Source of the DNA: JANQQZ01 sp039187315
GTDB lineage: Bacteria; Planctomycetota; Phycisphaerae; Phycisphaerales; UBA1924
NCBI GenBank assembly: GCA_039187315.1
Contig: JBCCZQ010000048.1
Coordinates: forward strand, 1-24,832
Direction of reading: 5' to 3'
DNA length: 24,832 nt
Position 1 is the stretch's first letter, and every line of letters starts with the position of its first letter. The position numbers and the translations under genes were made by a program. Below are positions 14,901 through 22,378 of the stretch, one piece after another. The notes beneath the pieces are model-generated. The model ran no database searches. It saw only the letters and a program-made list of their open reading frames with translations, and was not told the DNA's origin.

Positions 14901-16035
14901 CGATGAGCCCGCGGATCAGGCCGGTGTTGACGCTCGAGGAGCCGAGGCGGGTGTCGCCGATCTTCACCGAAACGATCTGGGCGCCGGGGGCCATGCCGTT
15001 GAGCTCGGGCTGGTCGGGGAAGTGGGCGGCGGTGATCCCGGCGACGTGCGTGCCGTGCGAGCCGGCGTCCGTGACGATGGAGAGCACGTCGCCGTCGTTG
15101 TAGATGTTCAGAGCGAAGTTGAGCAGGTCCTTGTCGCCGAAGGTGGCGAACTGCCGCTCGGTGCGGAAGTTGGTGAGAGCCTGTTCGTCGGCGAAGTCGC
15201 CGTCGGTGTCGGTGTCGACGGCAGCACGCCAGTGCTCGCCGTCGTGCCAGACGATGCAGTCATAGAGCGGGCCAGGGTCGGTGTCGCTGTCGCGTAGAGA
15301 CCCGAGCAGTTCGATGCGCTTCTCGAGCTCGCCCCGCGCCTCGAGCTGGTCGGCGGTCGGCTTGGGGTGCTCGTCATCGAAGGCGATCAGGTCGCGCTTG
15401 GCCTGGGCGACCAGGGCGTTGTGGGCCTCGGTGAACGGCTCGTCGCGGTCGGCCATGACACGGGAGACCAGGCCGGCGGGGAAGAGCTCGCTGGAGGGCT
15501 TGAGGCCGACGCGGAACTCGCCGGTGGGGTTGGCCCACTGGGTGTTGGGCGTGAGCGTGGTGCCCGCGAGGCCCTCGATGGTGCCCTCGTCGGAGAGGAT
15601 TCGGACGGTGGAGGTGTCGACATCGCCGGATCCGGAGGCGTCGATGACGTCGACGACCTTGGGCTCTCCGGTGGTGGTCACCTGCATGCCGGGCGCACCT
15701 GGGTCGACGCCTGTGTCGAAGATGGCGATGGTGATGCCGCGTCCGTCGGCCTCTGGGAACTGCTGGAGGAAGCGATCGACGCCGGTGGCTTCCTTCGGCT
15801 GGAGGGCATCAAGGAGGGTGCCCGTTGGCTGATACGTGCGGGGCGATGGGGTCTGGCTGATCGAGGCCGCGGGGGGTGTGGGCTCGGCTGCGGGTTGGGC
15901 CGACGGCTGGGCTGTAGCGGTGGACTCTTGGGTGGCGGAGCAGCCGGCAGCGAGCGCGAGCAGCGCCGCGGTCGACAGGCATGCGAAAGGCAGCGCGCGG
16001 CTGCTGAGCTGGCGGACGATCGGGCGGTCGGTCAT
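11968..16035 (-). CDS. Giant subtilisin-like peptidase, tripeptidyl-peptidase-II type, predicted lipoprotein
   Basis: A 1355-residue S8 peptidase. A signal with lipobox (LALAAG-Cys32) predicts a membrane-anchored periplasmic or surface protein. The catalytic triad is Asp107 (IAIFDTGVDPG), His327 (GSHGTHVAG) and Ser513 (NGTSMSSPSACG), with oxyanion Asn426 (ASAGNAGPALS). The ~220-residue insert between Asp and His, and a long post-catalytic beta-rich part with a TPPII-like segment (RGPMFRFPVTVIKG), match tripeptidyl peptidase II. Eukaryotic TPPII is cytosolic and releases tripeptides from N-termini. Residues about 1050-1110 are an acidic low-complexity stretch (Glu/Asp/Pro); the last ~240 residues are predicted helical. 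ATG 16035 has GGAG at an 8-nt spacing; the earlier in-frame ATG at 16134 lies inside the marR promoter region. It diverges from marR. Exact specificity is unproven. Confidence 0.9.
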   Translation of the reverse strand: MTDRPIVRQLSSRALPFACLSTAALLALAAGCSATQESTATAQPSAQPAAEPTPPAASISQTPSPRTYQPTGTLLDALQPKEATGVDRFLQQFPEADGRGITIAIFDTGVDPGAPGMQVTTTGEPKVVDVIDASGSGDVDTSTVRILSDEGTIEGLAGTTLTPNTQWANPTGEFRVGLKPSSELFPAGLVSRVMADRDEPFTEAHNALVAQAKRDLIAFDDEHPKPTADQLEARGELEKRIELLGSLRDSDTDPGPLYDCIVWHDGEHWRAAVDTDTDGDFADEQALTNFRTERQFATFGDKDLLNFALNIYNDGDVLSIVTDAGSHGTHVAGITAAHFPDQPELNGMAPGAQIVSVKIGDTRLGSSSVNTGLIRGLIAVVEHDVDMINMSYGGPAAFPDTRYRIDQIATDIVDNHNVVFVASAGNAGPALSTVGGPGGTTTAIIGVGASITPEMMEAQYAVREGWGELQYPWSSRGPTLDGDMGVDITAPGGAISPVPNWTLQKNQLSNGTSMSSPSACGAIALALSKLKQEGQTWHPASIKRAIKATALTMPGQSPWAQGAGMLQIDAAYEYLANYVDDETRDMRFHARGPGSTRGLYLREPNETDEPTEFSLSLSPAWPEDIDNRRRVDFEARLNLEATEPWIEVARFHNIAASGRSTTVRVDPTGLEHGAHFAEILATDQDHPERGPMFRFPVTVIKGMQLTAEDDYTFTDTITTTSGDLSKYFFHAPVGATWIDVIARRLDSDTSRTLILHMIQLADDEAYVHTNSRSWISFDDDDVETRSMAIRGGGTVELAVAQNWSSLGQGEFEIEVRFRGLTPEPSQVMIHGAAPVTPLDIRSPLREANVSPSGSLTGLTRSTRPTDWDITPLDPQRDMLPEGRQIYQLILTYDLAMPADGSVTIDPAINSAAHAWDEYESFLWHVTNGDGEQLANSAGEDETIELDEGEYTLTLHIRHEDPSSLDALTDLSVLLTHGLKSPVGLSFAGTPDAALAGRGGFRSRELDAGGTARAYIATPTKLPDFAEPGDVLVGSFTLGARTDLGGATTKPGGWPVAMAVAPEPNEKPEIEPAPEPDESNNDEASDEADEDTDLAQDLADEPADEEDTSEVPTRLDELHEDMLALKIAALDDLMGDDDADLFDRLTDEIRSEIEESDAESLQLALAEMRRAAQEPKDQSPEDAESFEPTLSAGLAAAQDVIERIDTDALAAYRGVNRDEDSDDFDEELDEAMAAQTDALLAAHDQIIALRTKALENRDEGTDADGMIEALEDAIAEHRRWEDPEAETLGNAELAIAQARGRYATALAMIDAKLEDEPSAELREQRAELLDSLGWGIWADRARARAMLASPAFERLF

Positions 16036-16127
16036 TGCGGGCGCTCCGGAGTGGGCTCGAACGAGTGTGGGGATGCTACCGGCGCTGCACAGTGGCGATG
16101 CGATGATTGGGTTCGGATCGGTGTGAT

Positions 16128-16139
16128 TCAACATGTTGA
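16128..16139. promoter_or_regulatory. Palindromic candidate operator for the MarR regulator
   Basis: TCAACATGTTGA is a perfect 12-bp palindrome 30 bp upstream of the marR start, in the shared region with the divergent peptidase gene. It overlaps a consensus -35 hexamer TTGACA (16136-16141). MarR-family dimers typically bind short palindromes at their own promoters, so autoregulation is a natural inference. Confidence 0.6.
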
Positions 16140-16163
16140 CAAATAGGATCCCAGGCCTAGCGT
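16136..16163 (+). promoter_or_regulatory. Candidate promoter of the marR-efflux operon
   Basis: TTGACA at 16136-16141 matches the sigma-70 -35 consensus perfectly. The best -10 at a workable spacing (16 nt) is TAGCGT (16158-16163), only a partial match. Transcription would start almost at the ATG (16170), giving a leaderless or near-leaderless mRNA, which agrees with the lack of a clear ribosome site. Confidence 0.4.
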
Positions 16164-16169
16164 TCGGTC

Positions 16170-16682
16170 ATGGGTGGTAAATCGGCATCCCCGGAGGGAG
16201 AGCGCGAAGCCGTCACAGGACGCGAGGCGTGTCTCGTGCGGCGGGTGTTCACCCTGCACCACCGGATCACGCGAGTCGGGGATCGGCTTTCGGCTGAGAT
16301 CGGGCTGACCTCGAGCCGGTGGCTGTTGCTGTGCGCGCTGGGTGAGATCGAGGCGGACGGTGTGGCTCCGACGGTCGGGCAGCTGAGCGAGTGCGCCTCG
16401 CTGAGCGTGCAGGCGGTCAGCCGGATGCTGTCGGCGATGGAGGCCGAGCTGCTCGTGGTGCGTGAGAGTCGCCCCGGGCACGGCCGGACGGTGTACGTGC
16501 GACTGACTGAGATCGGCCGCGCGGCGTTGGAGGCGACAGAAGGCCTCGCCGACCGGTTCGAGGCTGGGTTTCTCGATGGGATCAGCGAGGACGAGGTATC
16601 GGCGATCGAGGCGTTACTCGAGCGGCTGATCGCGAATGTCACAGCGTTCGAGCGGACGCTGGACGGTGAGGAGCGTGCATGA
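16170..16682 (+). CDS. MarR family transcriptional regulator
   Basis: A 170-residue winged-helix dimer. The MarR core runs over about 25-145: VFTLHHRITRVGDRLSAEIGLTSSRWLLLCAL, recognition region TVGQLSECASLSVQAVSRMLSAMEAELLV, and the wing with the family's Asp/Arg pattern RESRPGHGRTVYVRLTEIG. These proteins usually repress efflux or stress genes and release DNA when a small phenolic ligand binds or a cysteine is oxidised. The stop codon overlaps the start of the adaptor gene (ATGA, 16679-16682), so the regulator is cotranscribed and probably translationally coupled with the pump it most likely controls. The ATG at 16170 lacks a good ribosome site. Confidence 0.92.
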   Translation: MGGKSASPEGEREAVTGREACLVRRVFTLHHRITRVGDRLSAEIGLTSSRWLLLCALGEIEADGVAPTVGQLSECASLSVQAVSRMLSAMEAELLVVRESRPGHGRTVYVRLTEIGRAALEATEGLADRFEAGFLDGISEDEVSAIEALLERLIANVTAFERTLDGEERA

Positions 16683-17872
16683 TGCGTGTTGCGGGTGTGC
16701 TGGTGTCGGTGATCCTGGCGCTCTCGTCGTGTGCGGCCATCGCCCAGCCGCCGGTGGCGAACGTGCGCGTCGACGAGGTTCGGCTTGAGTCGGTCGAGCA
16801 GATGCGCCGTGTGACGGGTGAGCTGCGGGCGCGTCGGCGTTCGCGGCTGGCGACGCAGGAGGAGGGCCTCGTGCTCGAGCTGGCGGTGCGTGAGGGCGAG
16901 GCGGTCGCGTCGGGACAGATCATCGCCGAATTGGACGGGCGCAACCTGGAGCTGGAGCTGAACCGGCTGCGGGCGCTGCAGTCGGCGCTGGAGGCGGGTC
17001 TTGTCGAGCGGCAGGCGGAGCTGGACTTGGCTGAGACGGAGCTTGAGCGGGTGCGCAGCCTGCGCGAGGCGGCGTCGGCGAGCCAGCAGGAGCTGGACGA
17101 CGCGGTGCTTGAGTCAGCCGTCGCGAGCGCTCGGCTGCAGCGGGCGGAAGCCGATATCGCCGCGTCGCAGGCGGCGATTGCGCAGGCGGACAAGCGGCTT
17201 GCGGACATGACGATCCGGGCGCCGTTCGCCGGCCGGGTCGTTGCGCGGATGACCGAGGTCGGGCAGTGGCTCGATCAGGGCGCCGCGGTGGTCGAGCTGT
17301 ACGAGTCGGCCTCGATCGAGGCCTGGATCGATGTGCCCGAGCGCTACGTCGGGACGATCGCCTCGATGAACGGTGAGGGCAGCGCCAAACCGGTGGTACA
17401 GGTCCGGATCGACGCGGTTGGGGAGACGCGGCCGGGCTCGATCATCCAGGTCGTGCCCGCGGCGGACCCGCTGAGCCGGCTGTTCCCGGTGCGTGTGCTG
17501 GTGCCGGATGAGGCGGGTGAGCTCCGGCCGGGCATGAGCGTGGTGGCGGAAGTGCCGACGGGCGCGCGGGTCGAGGCAGTCACGGTGCACAAGGACGCGA
17601 TCCTTCGCGACGGCGGGGGCGAGTTCGTGTACACGACGGTGCCGAACGAGATGGGCGAGGGGCTGATGGGCGTGCCGGTGCGGATCAGCCGTGAGTTTGC
17701 GGTCGGTAATCGCGTGGCGATCCGCGCGGGTCGGTTGCAGCCCGGGATGTCGGTTGTGGTCGAGGGCAACGAGCGGATGGTCCCGACGCAGCCGGTGATC
17801 GTACAGAACGGCGGGCAGAACGATGGCGAGCCCGGCGCGGAAACCGCCGGCCAACCAGAAGGCAGGAGCTGA
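16679..17872 (+). CDS. RND efflux pump periplasmic adaptor (membrane fusion protein)
   Basis: A 397-residue periplasmic adaptor of the HlyD/AcrA type that links an inner-membrane RND permease to an outer-membrane channel. The N-terminal signal could be cut at AIA-Q, or lipidated at the LSSC box (Cys18). Then come a beta-barrel/lipoyl half motif (GLVLELAVREGEAVASGQIIAELD), a long alpha-hairpin coiled coil (about 80-175), the second lipoyl half (MTIRAPFAGRVVARMTEVGQWLDQG), a beta barrel (IEAWIDVPERY) and the membrane-proximal domain (LRPGMSVVAEVPTG). The start overlaps the marR stop by 4 bp; a second in-frame ATG follows at once at 16682. The permease gene starts directly after this stop. Confidence 0.93.
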   Translation: MMRVAGVLVSVILALSSCAAIAQPPVANVRVDEVRLESVEQMRRVTGELRARRRSRLATQEEGLVLELAVREGEAVASGQIIAELDGRNLELELNRLRALQSALEAGLVERQAELDLAETELERVRSLREAASASQQELDDAVLESAVASARLQRAEADIAASQAAIAQADKRLADMTIRAPFAGRVVARMTEVGQWLDQGAAVVELYESASIEAWIDVPERYVGTIASMNGEGSAKPVVQVRIDAVGETRPGSIIQVVPAADPLSRLFPVRVLVPDEAGELRPGMSVVAEVPTGARVEAVTVHKDAILRDGGGEFVYTTVPNEMGEGLMGVPVRISREFAVGNRVAIRAGRLQPGMSVVVEGNERMVPTQPVIVQNGGQNDGEPGAETAGQPEGRS

Positions 17873-20800
17873 GTGTTGGACATCGTCAGGCTCGCGATCT
17901 CGAAGCCCGTCGGCGTGACGGTGGGCGTGCTGCTCTTGGTGATGTTCGGCCTGATCGGGCTAACGGCGATCCCTGTGCAGCTCACGCCGTCGGTCGATCG
18001 CCCGGAGATCACCGTCACGACAGAGTGGCCCGGCCGGAGCCCGCAGGAGATCGTCGACGAGATCACGAAGGAGCAGGAGGAGCGGCTCAAGAACGTCTCG
18101 AACCTCAAGACGATGACGTCGGTCTCGCAGGAAGGCGAGGCGGTCATCTCGCTGGAGTTCTACATCGGGACGGACATCAGCCGGGCGTTGCAGGAGACAA
18201 GCGATGCGCTCCGGCAGGTGCCGGATTATCCCGATGAGGTCGACGAGCCAACAGTCAAGGCTGCCGACGGCGCGAGCGAGAACGCGATCGCGTGGATCAT
18301 CATCGATCTGGACCCCCGGGTCGCGGCACAGCACCCGGACTTCGACATCACCACGCTCTTTGACCGCCTCGACAAAGAAGTCAAGCCGTTCCTCGAACGG
18401 ATCGACGGAGTGGCGGAGATCAACATCTTCGGCGGGCGGGAACGCGAGGTGCGCGTGCTGGCCGACAACGAGGCGCTGGCGCTGCGGAACCTGAACATCG
18501 GCGATCTCATCACGGCGCTTCGGGGCGAGAACACGAACGTGTCGGCTGGGTCCCTGAGCGAGGGCAAGCGCGACTACAGGGTGCGGGTGGTCGGGCAGTT
18601 CGCGGTCGAGGAGGATGTGCTGTCGACGGTGGTCGCGTACCGCGACGGCAAGCCTGTGTACGTGCGGGACGTGGCGTCGGTCGAGTTCGGGCACGACAAG
18701 CAGCGGGGATTCGTGCGGTCGTTCGGCAACCCGTCGATCGCGATGAACTGCATCCGTCAGTCGGGCGCGAACGTTGTCGATGTGATGGAAGAGCTGCGGC
18801 TGCGTCTGGACGAAGTGCGGGCGGAGATCTTGCCGCGGCTCGATCCCGTGGTGGGGCCGAGCCTTCGGATGCGCCAGGTGTACGACGAGACGATCTACAT
18901 CGCTTCATCGATCGAGCTGGTGACGCAGAACCTGTGGGTGGGCGGGCTGATCGCGTCGGTCGTGCTGCTGCTGTTCCTTCGTTCGCTGGTGACCACGGGC
19001 GTGATCGCGTTGGCGATCCCGATCTCGATCGTGGGCACGTTCCTGATCATGCTGGGGCTTGGGCGGACACTGAACGTGATCTCGCTGGCTGGGCTGGCGT
19101 TCGCGGTAGGAATGGTGGTCGACAACGCGATCGTGGTGCTGGAGAACATCTATCGTCGCGTGCAAGAGGGCGACTCGCCGATGCAGGCGGCGTACCGCGG
19201 CGGGCGCGAGGTCTGGGGCGCGATCCTGGCGAGCACGCTGACGACGGTGGCGGTCTTTATCCCGGTGCTGACGATCGAGGAAGAGGCGGGGCAGCTGTTC
19301 CGGGATTTGTCGATCGCGATCGTGTCGTCGGTGGTGCTGTCGCTGGTGATCTCGATCACTGTGATCCCAGCGGCGTGCTCGCGGTGGCTGCGGCCGAGGC
19401 GCGAGCGTCGCGGACGGGCGCGCGCGGCTTGGGAGGGCCTGTTCGGCCTGGGCGCATCGCTGGGGTGGTTGGTGGACCGGTTCGGCTCGCTGATCGCGTG
19501 GCTCCAGCGCGGCGTGCGCGGGTGGACGGTCCGGCCCCTGGTCATCGTTGTGATGGCAGGGCTGAGCCTGTACGGAGCGCTGACGCTCGCGCCACCGCTC
19601 GACTACCTGCCCGCGGGCAACAGGAATCTGGTGTTCGGCGGTATGCTGATCCCGCCTGGGCTGAGCGTCGAGGAGATGACGGACTACGCCCAGCGGATCG
19701 AGGGAGAGGTGCTGCCGTACATGCAGCATGTGCTCGAGTCGAACGGCGAGGATCCGTCGCAGCTGCCTCCGATCGGTTACGGCGTCGATAAAGATGGCAA
19801 CCCGCTGGCGTACGACCCTGTCGTCGTAGGCAACTTTTTCATCGGCTCGTTCGGCGGTGGCATGTTCACTGGAGCAACGAGTGCTCAAGAAGATGTTGTG
19901 ATCCCGGTCGGACAGCTGCTTACGAACAACATCGCGACACTTCCTGACACGTTCGGTGGCGCCCAGCAGTCGTCGCTGTTCGGCCGAGGCGTCGGCGGCG
20001 GCAACACGGTCGACATCGAGATCATGGGCCCGGATCTCAACAGGGTGGTCGCAGCGGCAGAGCGTATTATGATCGCGGCGTTAACGCACGAGAACTACGG
20101 GCTCGGTCGTGTGAGGCCCGACCCAGGGAATTTCAACCTCGGCCAGCCGGAGGTGCAGGTCGAGCTGACGCGTCAGGCGCGGGAACTCGGGCTGCGGACG
20201 AGCGACGTGGGCACGGTCGTCCGCGGGCTGTTCGACGGCGCGTTCGTCGATGACTTCAAGCTGACCGGTGAGTCGGTGGACATGGTCGTCGTGCCGTCGG
20301 GAGGCGAGCTGGACTATCTCGAGCGGATGGCGGAGATCCCGGTGGCGACGCCGGCGGGTCCGGTTGTGCCGCTGGACACGCTGGTGGTGGCGTCGACGAC
20401 AAATGCGCCGCAGGCGATCCAGCGGATCGAGGAGCTCCCGGCCGTCAAGCTGCTGATCACGCCTCCGCCGGGCATGGCGGTGCAGGACGTGATCGCGGAG
20501 GTGGATTCGGCGTTCATCCAGCCGGCGCGAGACGAGGGCCTGATCGACCGGACGATGCGTGTCCGGCTCGAGGGCACGGCGGCCAAGCTCGACGAGGTCC
20601 AGGCTGCGCTGTTCGGTGCCTCAGGAACCGGCGGCGGGGGCGGTGTGCCCGCCTCTGGGGCGGCGTTGGCGGCGCGGTGGCTCGGGTTGGGTGTCATCGG
20701 GGTCGGCGGTCTGTTCGCGCTGTTCGGCTTCGCGCGGGCGATCGCGGCTCGGCGTTCGGCGTTCGGCTACGGCGGGGTCGGAGCGCTGCTGCTCCTGAGC

Positions 20801-21472
20801 GTCATCGGCGGGGTGCTGTTCACGTTCGGCTCGTCGCCCGAGCTGGCGATGGCCCGGTTCGTCTGGGCGCTGCTGGTGACGTACCTGCTGCTGTGCGCAC
20901 TGTTCGAGAGCTTCCTGTACCCGTTTGTGATCATGTTCACGGTGCCGCTGGCGGTTGTGGGTGGGTTCGGCGGGCTCGCGATCGTGCACGCGGCGACCGC
21001 GGCGGACCCGACGATCGCGACGCAGCAGCTCGATGTGCTGACGATGCTCGGGTTCGTCATTCTCATCGGCGTGGTGGTCAACAACGCGATCCTGATCGTG
21101 CACCAGACGCTGAACTTCATGCAGGGGCGCGCCGAGACCGGGTCGGGCAGCGTCAGCGTGATGGAGCCGGTCGACGCGATCGCGGCGAGCGTGCGGACAC
21201 GCGTGCGGCCGATCTTCATGAGCACGATGACATCGGTCGGCGGGATGCTTCCGCTGGTGCTCGTGCCCGGTGCGGGCTCGGAGATGTACCGCGGGCTTGG
21301 CTCGGTGGTGATTGGCGGGCTTCTGGTCGCGACAGTCTTCACGCTCGTGCTCGTGCCGCTCTTGCTCGGGCTGATGATCGACTTCCGTCGTGGGCTGCTG
21401 GCCCTGCTCGGGCGGCAGGATCTCGGCCGCTCGTCGGCTCCGCCATCGACGGGCGTGGCAACGGCGTCGTAG
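17873..21472 (+). CDS. RND family efflux permease (hydrophobe/amphiphile type) with an extra membrane insert
   Basis: A 1199-residue inner-membrane, proton-driven exporter of the AcrB/HAE type, about 150 residues longer than usual. TM1 is VGVLLLVMFGLIGL, followed by the porter motif PEITVTTEWPGRSPQEI. TM2-6 lie around 360-505, with the TM4 motif GMVVDNAIVVLEN (Asp417 kept, second Asp replaced by Asn418). TM7 is near 560. The second periplasmic domain follows. TM8 is FVWALLVTYLLLCALFES (about 995-1012), and the TM10 motif is VVVNNAILIV (Asn1070, where AcrB has Lys940). VDN/VNN pairs occur in many RND subgroups. Between the second porter domain and TM8, about residues 914-990 form a Gly-rich insert with two further hydrophobic segments. 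It starts at GTG 17873 (or TTG 17876) right after the adaptor stop, with AGGAG at 17864-17868. No outer-membrane factor gene is present. Confidence 0.93.
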   Translation: MLDIVRLAISKPVGVTVGVLLLVMFGLIGLTAIPVQLTPSVDRPEITVTTEWPGRSPQEIVDEITKEQEERLKNVSNLKTMTSVSQEGEAVISLEFYIGTDISRALQETSDALRQVPDYPDEVDEPTVKAADGASENAIAWIIIDLDPRVAAQHPDFDITTLFDRLDKEVKPFLERIDGVAEINIFGGREREVRVLADNEALALRNLNIGDLITALRGENTNVSAGSLSEGKRDYRVRVVGQFAVEEDVLSTVVAYRDGKPVYVRDVASVEFGHDKQRGFVRSFGNPSIAMNCIRQSGANVVDVMEELRLRLDEVRAEILPRLDPVVGPSLRMRQVYDETIYIASSIELVTQNLWVGGLIASVVLLLFLRSLVTTGVIALAIPISIVGTFLIMLGLGRTLNVISLAGLAFAVGMVVDNAIVVLENIYRRVQEGDSPMQAAYRGGREVWGAILASTLTTVAVFIPVLTIEEEAGQLFRDLSIAIVSSVVLSLVISITVIPAACSRWLRPRRERRGRARAAWEGLFGLGASLGWLVDRFGSLIAWLQRGVRGWTVRPLVIVVMAGLSLYGALTLAPPLDYLPAGNRNLVFGGMLIPPGLSVEEMTDYAQRIEGEVLPYMQHVLESNGEDPSQLPPIGYGVDKDGNPLAYDPVVVGNFFIGSFGGGMFTGATSAQEDVVIPVGQLLTNNIATLPDTFGGAQQSSLFGRGVGGGNTVDIEIMGPDLNRVVAAAERIMIAALTHENYGLGRVRPDPGNFNLGQPEVQVELTRQARELGLRTSDVGTVVRGLFDGAFVDDFKLTGESVDMVVVPSGGELDYLERMAEIPVATPAGPVVPLDTLVVASTTNAPQAIQRIEELPAVKLLITPPPGMAVQDVIAEVDSAFIQPARDEGLIDRTMRVRLEGTAAKLDEVQAALFGASGTGGGGGVPASGAALAARWLGLGVIGVGGLFALFGFARAIAARRSAFGYGGVGALLLLSVIGGVLFTFGSSPELAMARFVWALLVTYLLLCALFESFLYPFVIMFTVPLAVVGGFGGLAIVHAATAADPTIATQQLDVLTMLGFVILIGVVVNNAILIVHQTLNFMQGRAETGSGSVSVMEPVDAIAASVRTRVRPIFMSTMTSVGGMLPLVLVPGAGSEMYRGLGSVVIGGLLVATVFTLVLVPLLLGLMIDFRRGLLALLGRQDLGRSSAPPSTGVATAS

Positions 21473-21485
21473 AGGTCCGCGGATC

Positions 21486-22358
21486 TCAGCCGCTGCGGAA
21501 TTCGGGTGCGCGGGCCCAGTGCAGCTTGTCGGCCAGTGTGCGCCAGTAGCTGCCGTCGGGGTTGGTGACCAGCGGCACGCGCCGTTCGCCGGTGGTGATG
21601 CGGACGCGTTGGTGCAGCCGCAGTGGGTGCTGAACCTGACCGTCGAGCACGAGCGTGGTCCCGCCCGAGCCGTCGGCGTCGTTGAGCTGTGTCGGGACAA
21701 GCTCAACGGTGGCGTCGGCCGGCACGGCGATAGGCCGGAACGCCAGCGAGTGCGCGGCGATCGGTGTGATGAGCATGGCGTCCACACCCGGGTGGCAGAT
21801 GGGCCCGCCCGCGGAGACGTTGTACGCGGTGGAGCCGAGACTGGTCGAGACGATCAGGCCGTCGCCGCGGACCACGGGGCCGCGTTCGCCGTCGATGTGG
21901 ATGCACAGCTCGATGACGCGGTAGGGCGGTCCGGCGGTAACCACGGCCTCGTTGAGCGCGTGCTCGGCAGTGGCTCGGCCGTTGTCGTGCAGCGCGACGC
22001 GGAGCATGGGTACGTGGCGCACTCGCAGCGGATCGTGGCCGAATACAGATACGGCGTATCGCTCGGCATCGTCGGGTGTGAACTCGGCGAGGAAGCCGAG
22101 CTTGCCGGCGTTGACGCCCATGATCGGCAAGCCGGTGCTGGCGAGCCGGCGGGATTCAGCCAGCAGCGTGCCGTCGCCGCCGATGACAACGACCAGGTCA
22201 GCGTTCTGCGTGTGCGCGGGCTCGATCTGGTCGTGGGTGTGCAGCCTGGCGACGAGCGTGCCGTATCGCTGTACAGCGGGCTCGAGACGTGTGGCGGCCG
22301 CTTCGGCTTCGGGCTTGTCCCGGTTGACAATCAGGAGCACGCGGCGTGGATCGGCCAT
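21486..22358 (-). CDS. nadK: NAD kinase
   Basis: A 290-residue cytosolic enzyme that phosphorylates NAD to NADP with ATP or polyphosphate. Family signatures are intact: the GGDGT motif at 60-64 (Asp62 catalytic) in VVVIGGDGTLL, GVNAGKLGFLAEF, the NE pair Asn136/Glu137 in HALNEAV, and the Gly-rich block DGLIVSTSLGSTAYNVSAGGPICHP. Length is normal. The ATG at 22358 follows the dxs stop by only 20 bp and has GGAG upstream, so it is the last gene of the ispA-dxs-nadK unit on this strand. It converges with the RND permease, with 13 bp between the stops. Confidence 0.95.
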   Translation of the reverse strand: MADPRRVLLIVNRDKPEAEAAATRLEPAVQRYGTLVARLHTHDQIEPAHTQNADLVVVIGGDGTLLAESRRLASTGLPIMGVNAGKLGFLAEFTPDDAERYAVSVFGHDPLRVRHVPMLRVALHDNGRATAEHALNEAVVTAGPPYRVIELCIHIDGERGPVVRGDGLIVSTSLGSTAYNVSAGGPICHPGVDAMLITPIAAHSLAFRPIAVPADATVELVPTQLNDADGSGGTTLVLDGQVQHPLRLHQRVRITTGERRVPLVTNPDGSYWRTLADKLHWARAPEFRSG

Positions 22359-22378
22359 AGTTGGGCGCTCCGGCCGAT

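Noticed and set aside
13546..15297. Plus-strand open frame of about 583 codons opposite the giant peptidase
   Set aside because: Gly/Val/Asp-rich low-complexity shadow of the peptidase coding strand; no motif, no ribosome site, no plausible operon partner.
19110..19140. RND permease inactivated by loss of the second TM4 aspartate
   Set aside because: VDN in TM4 and VNN in TM10 recur in many RND subgroups, so this is more likely subgroup variation than loss of function.
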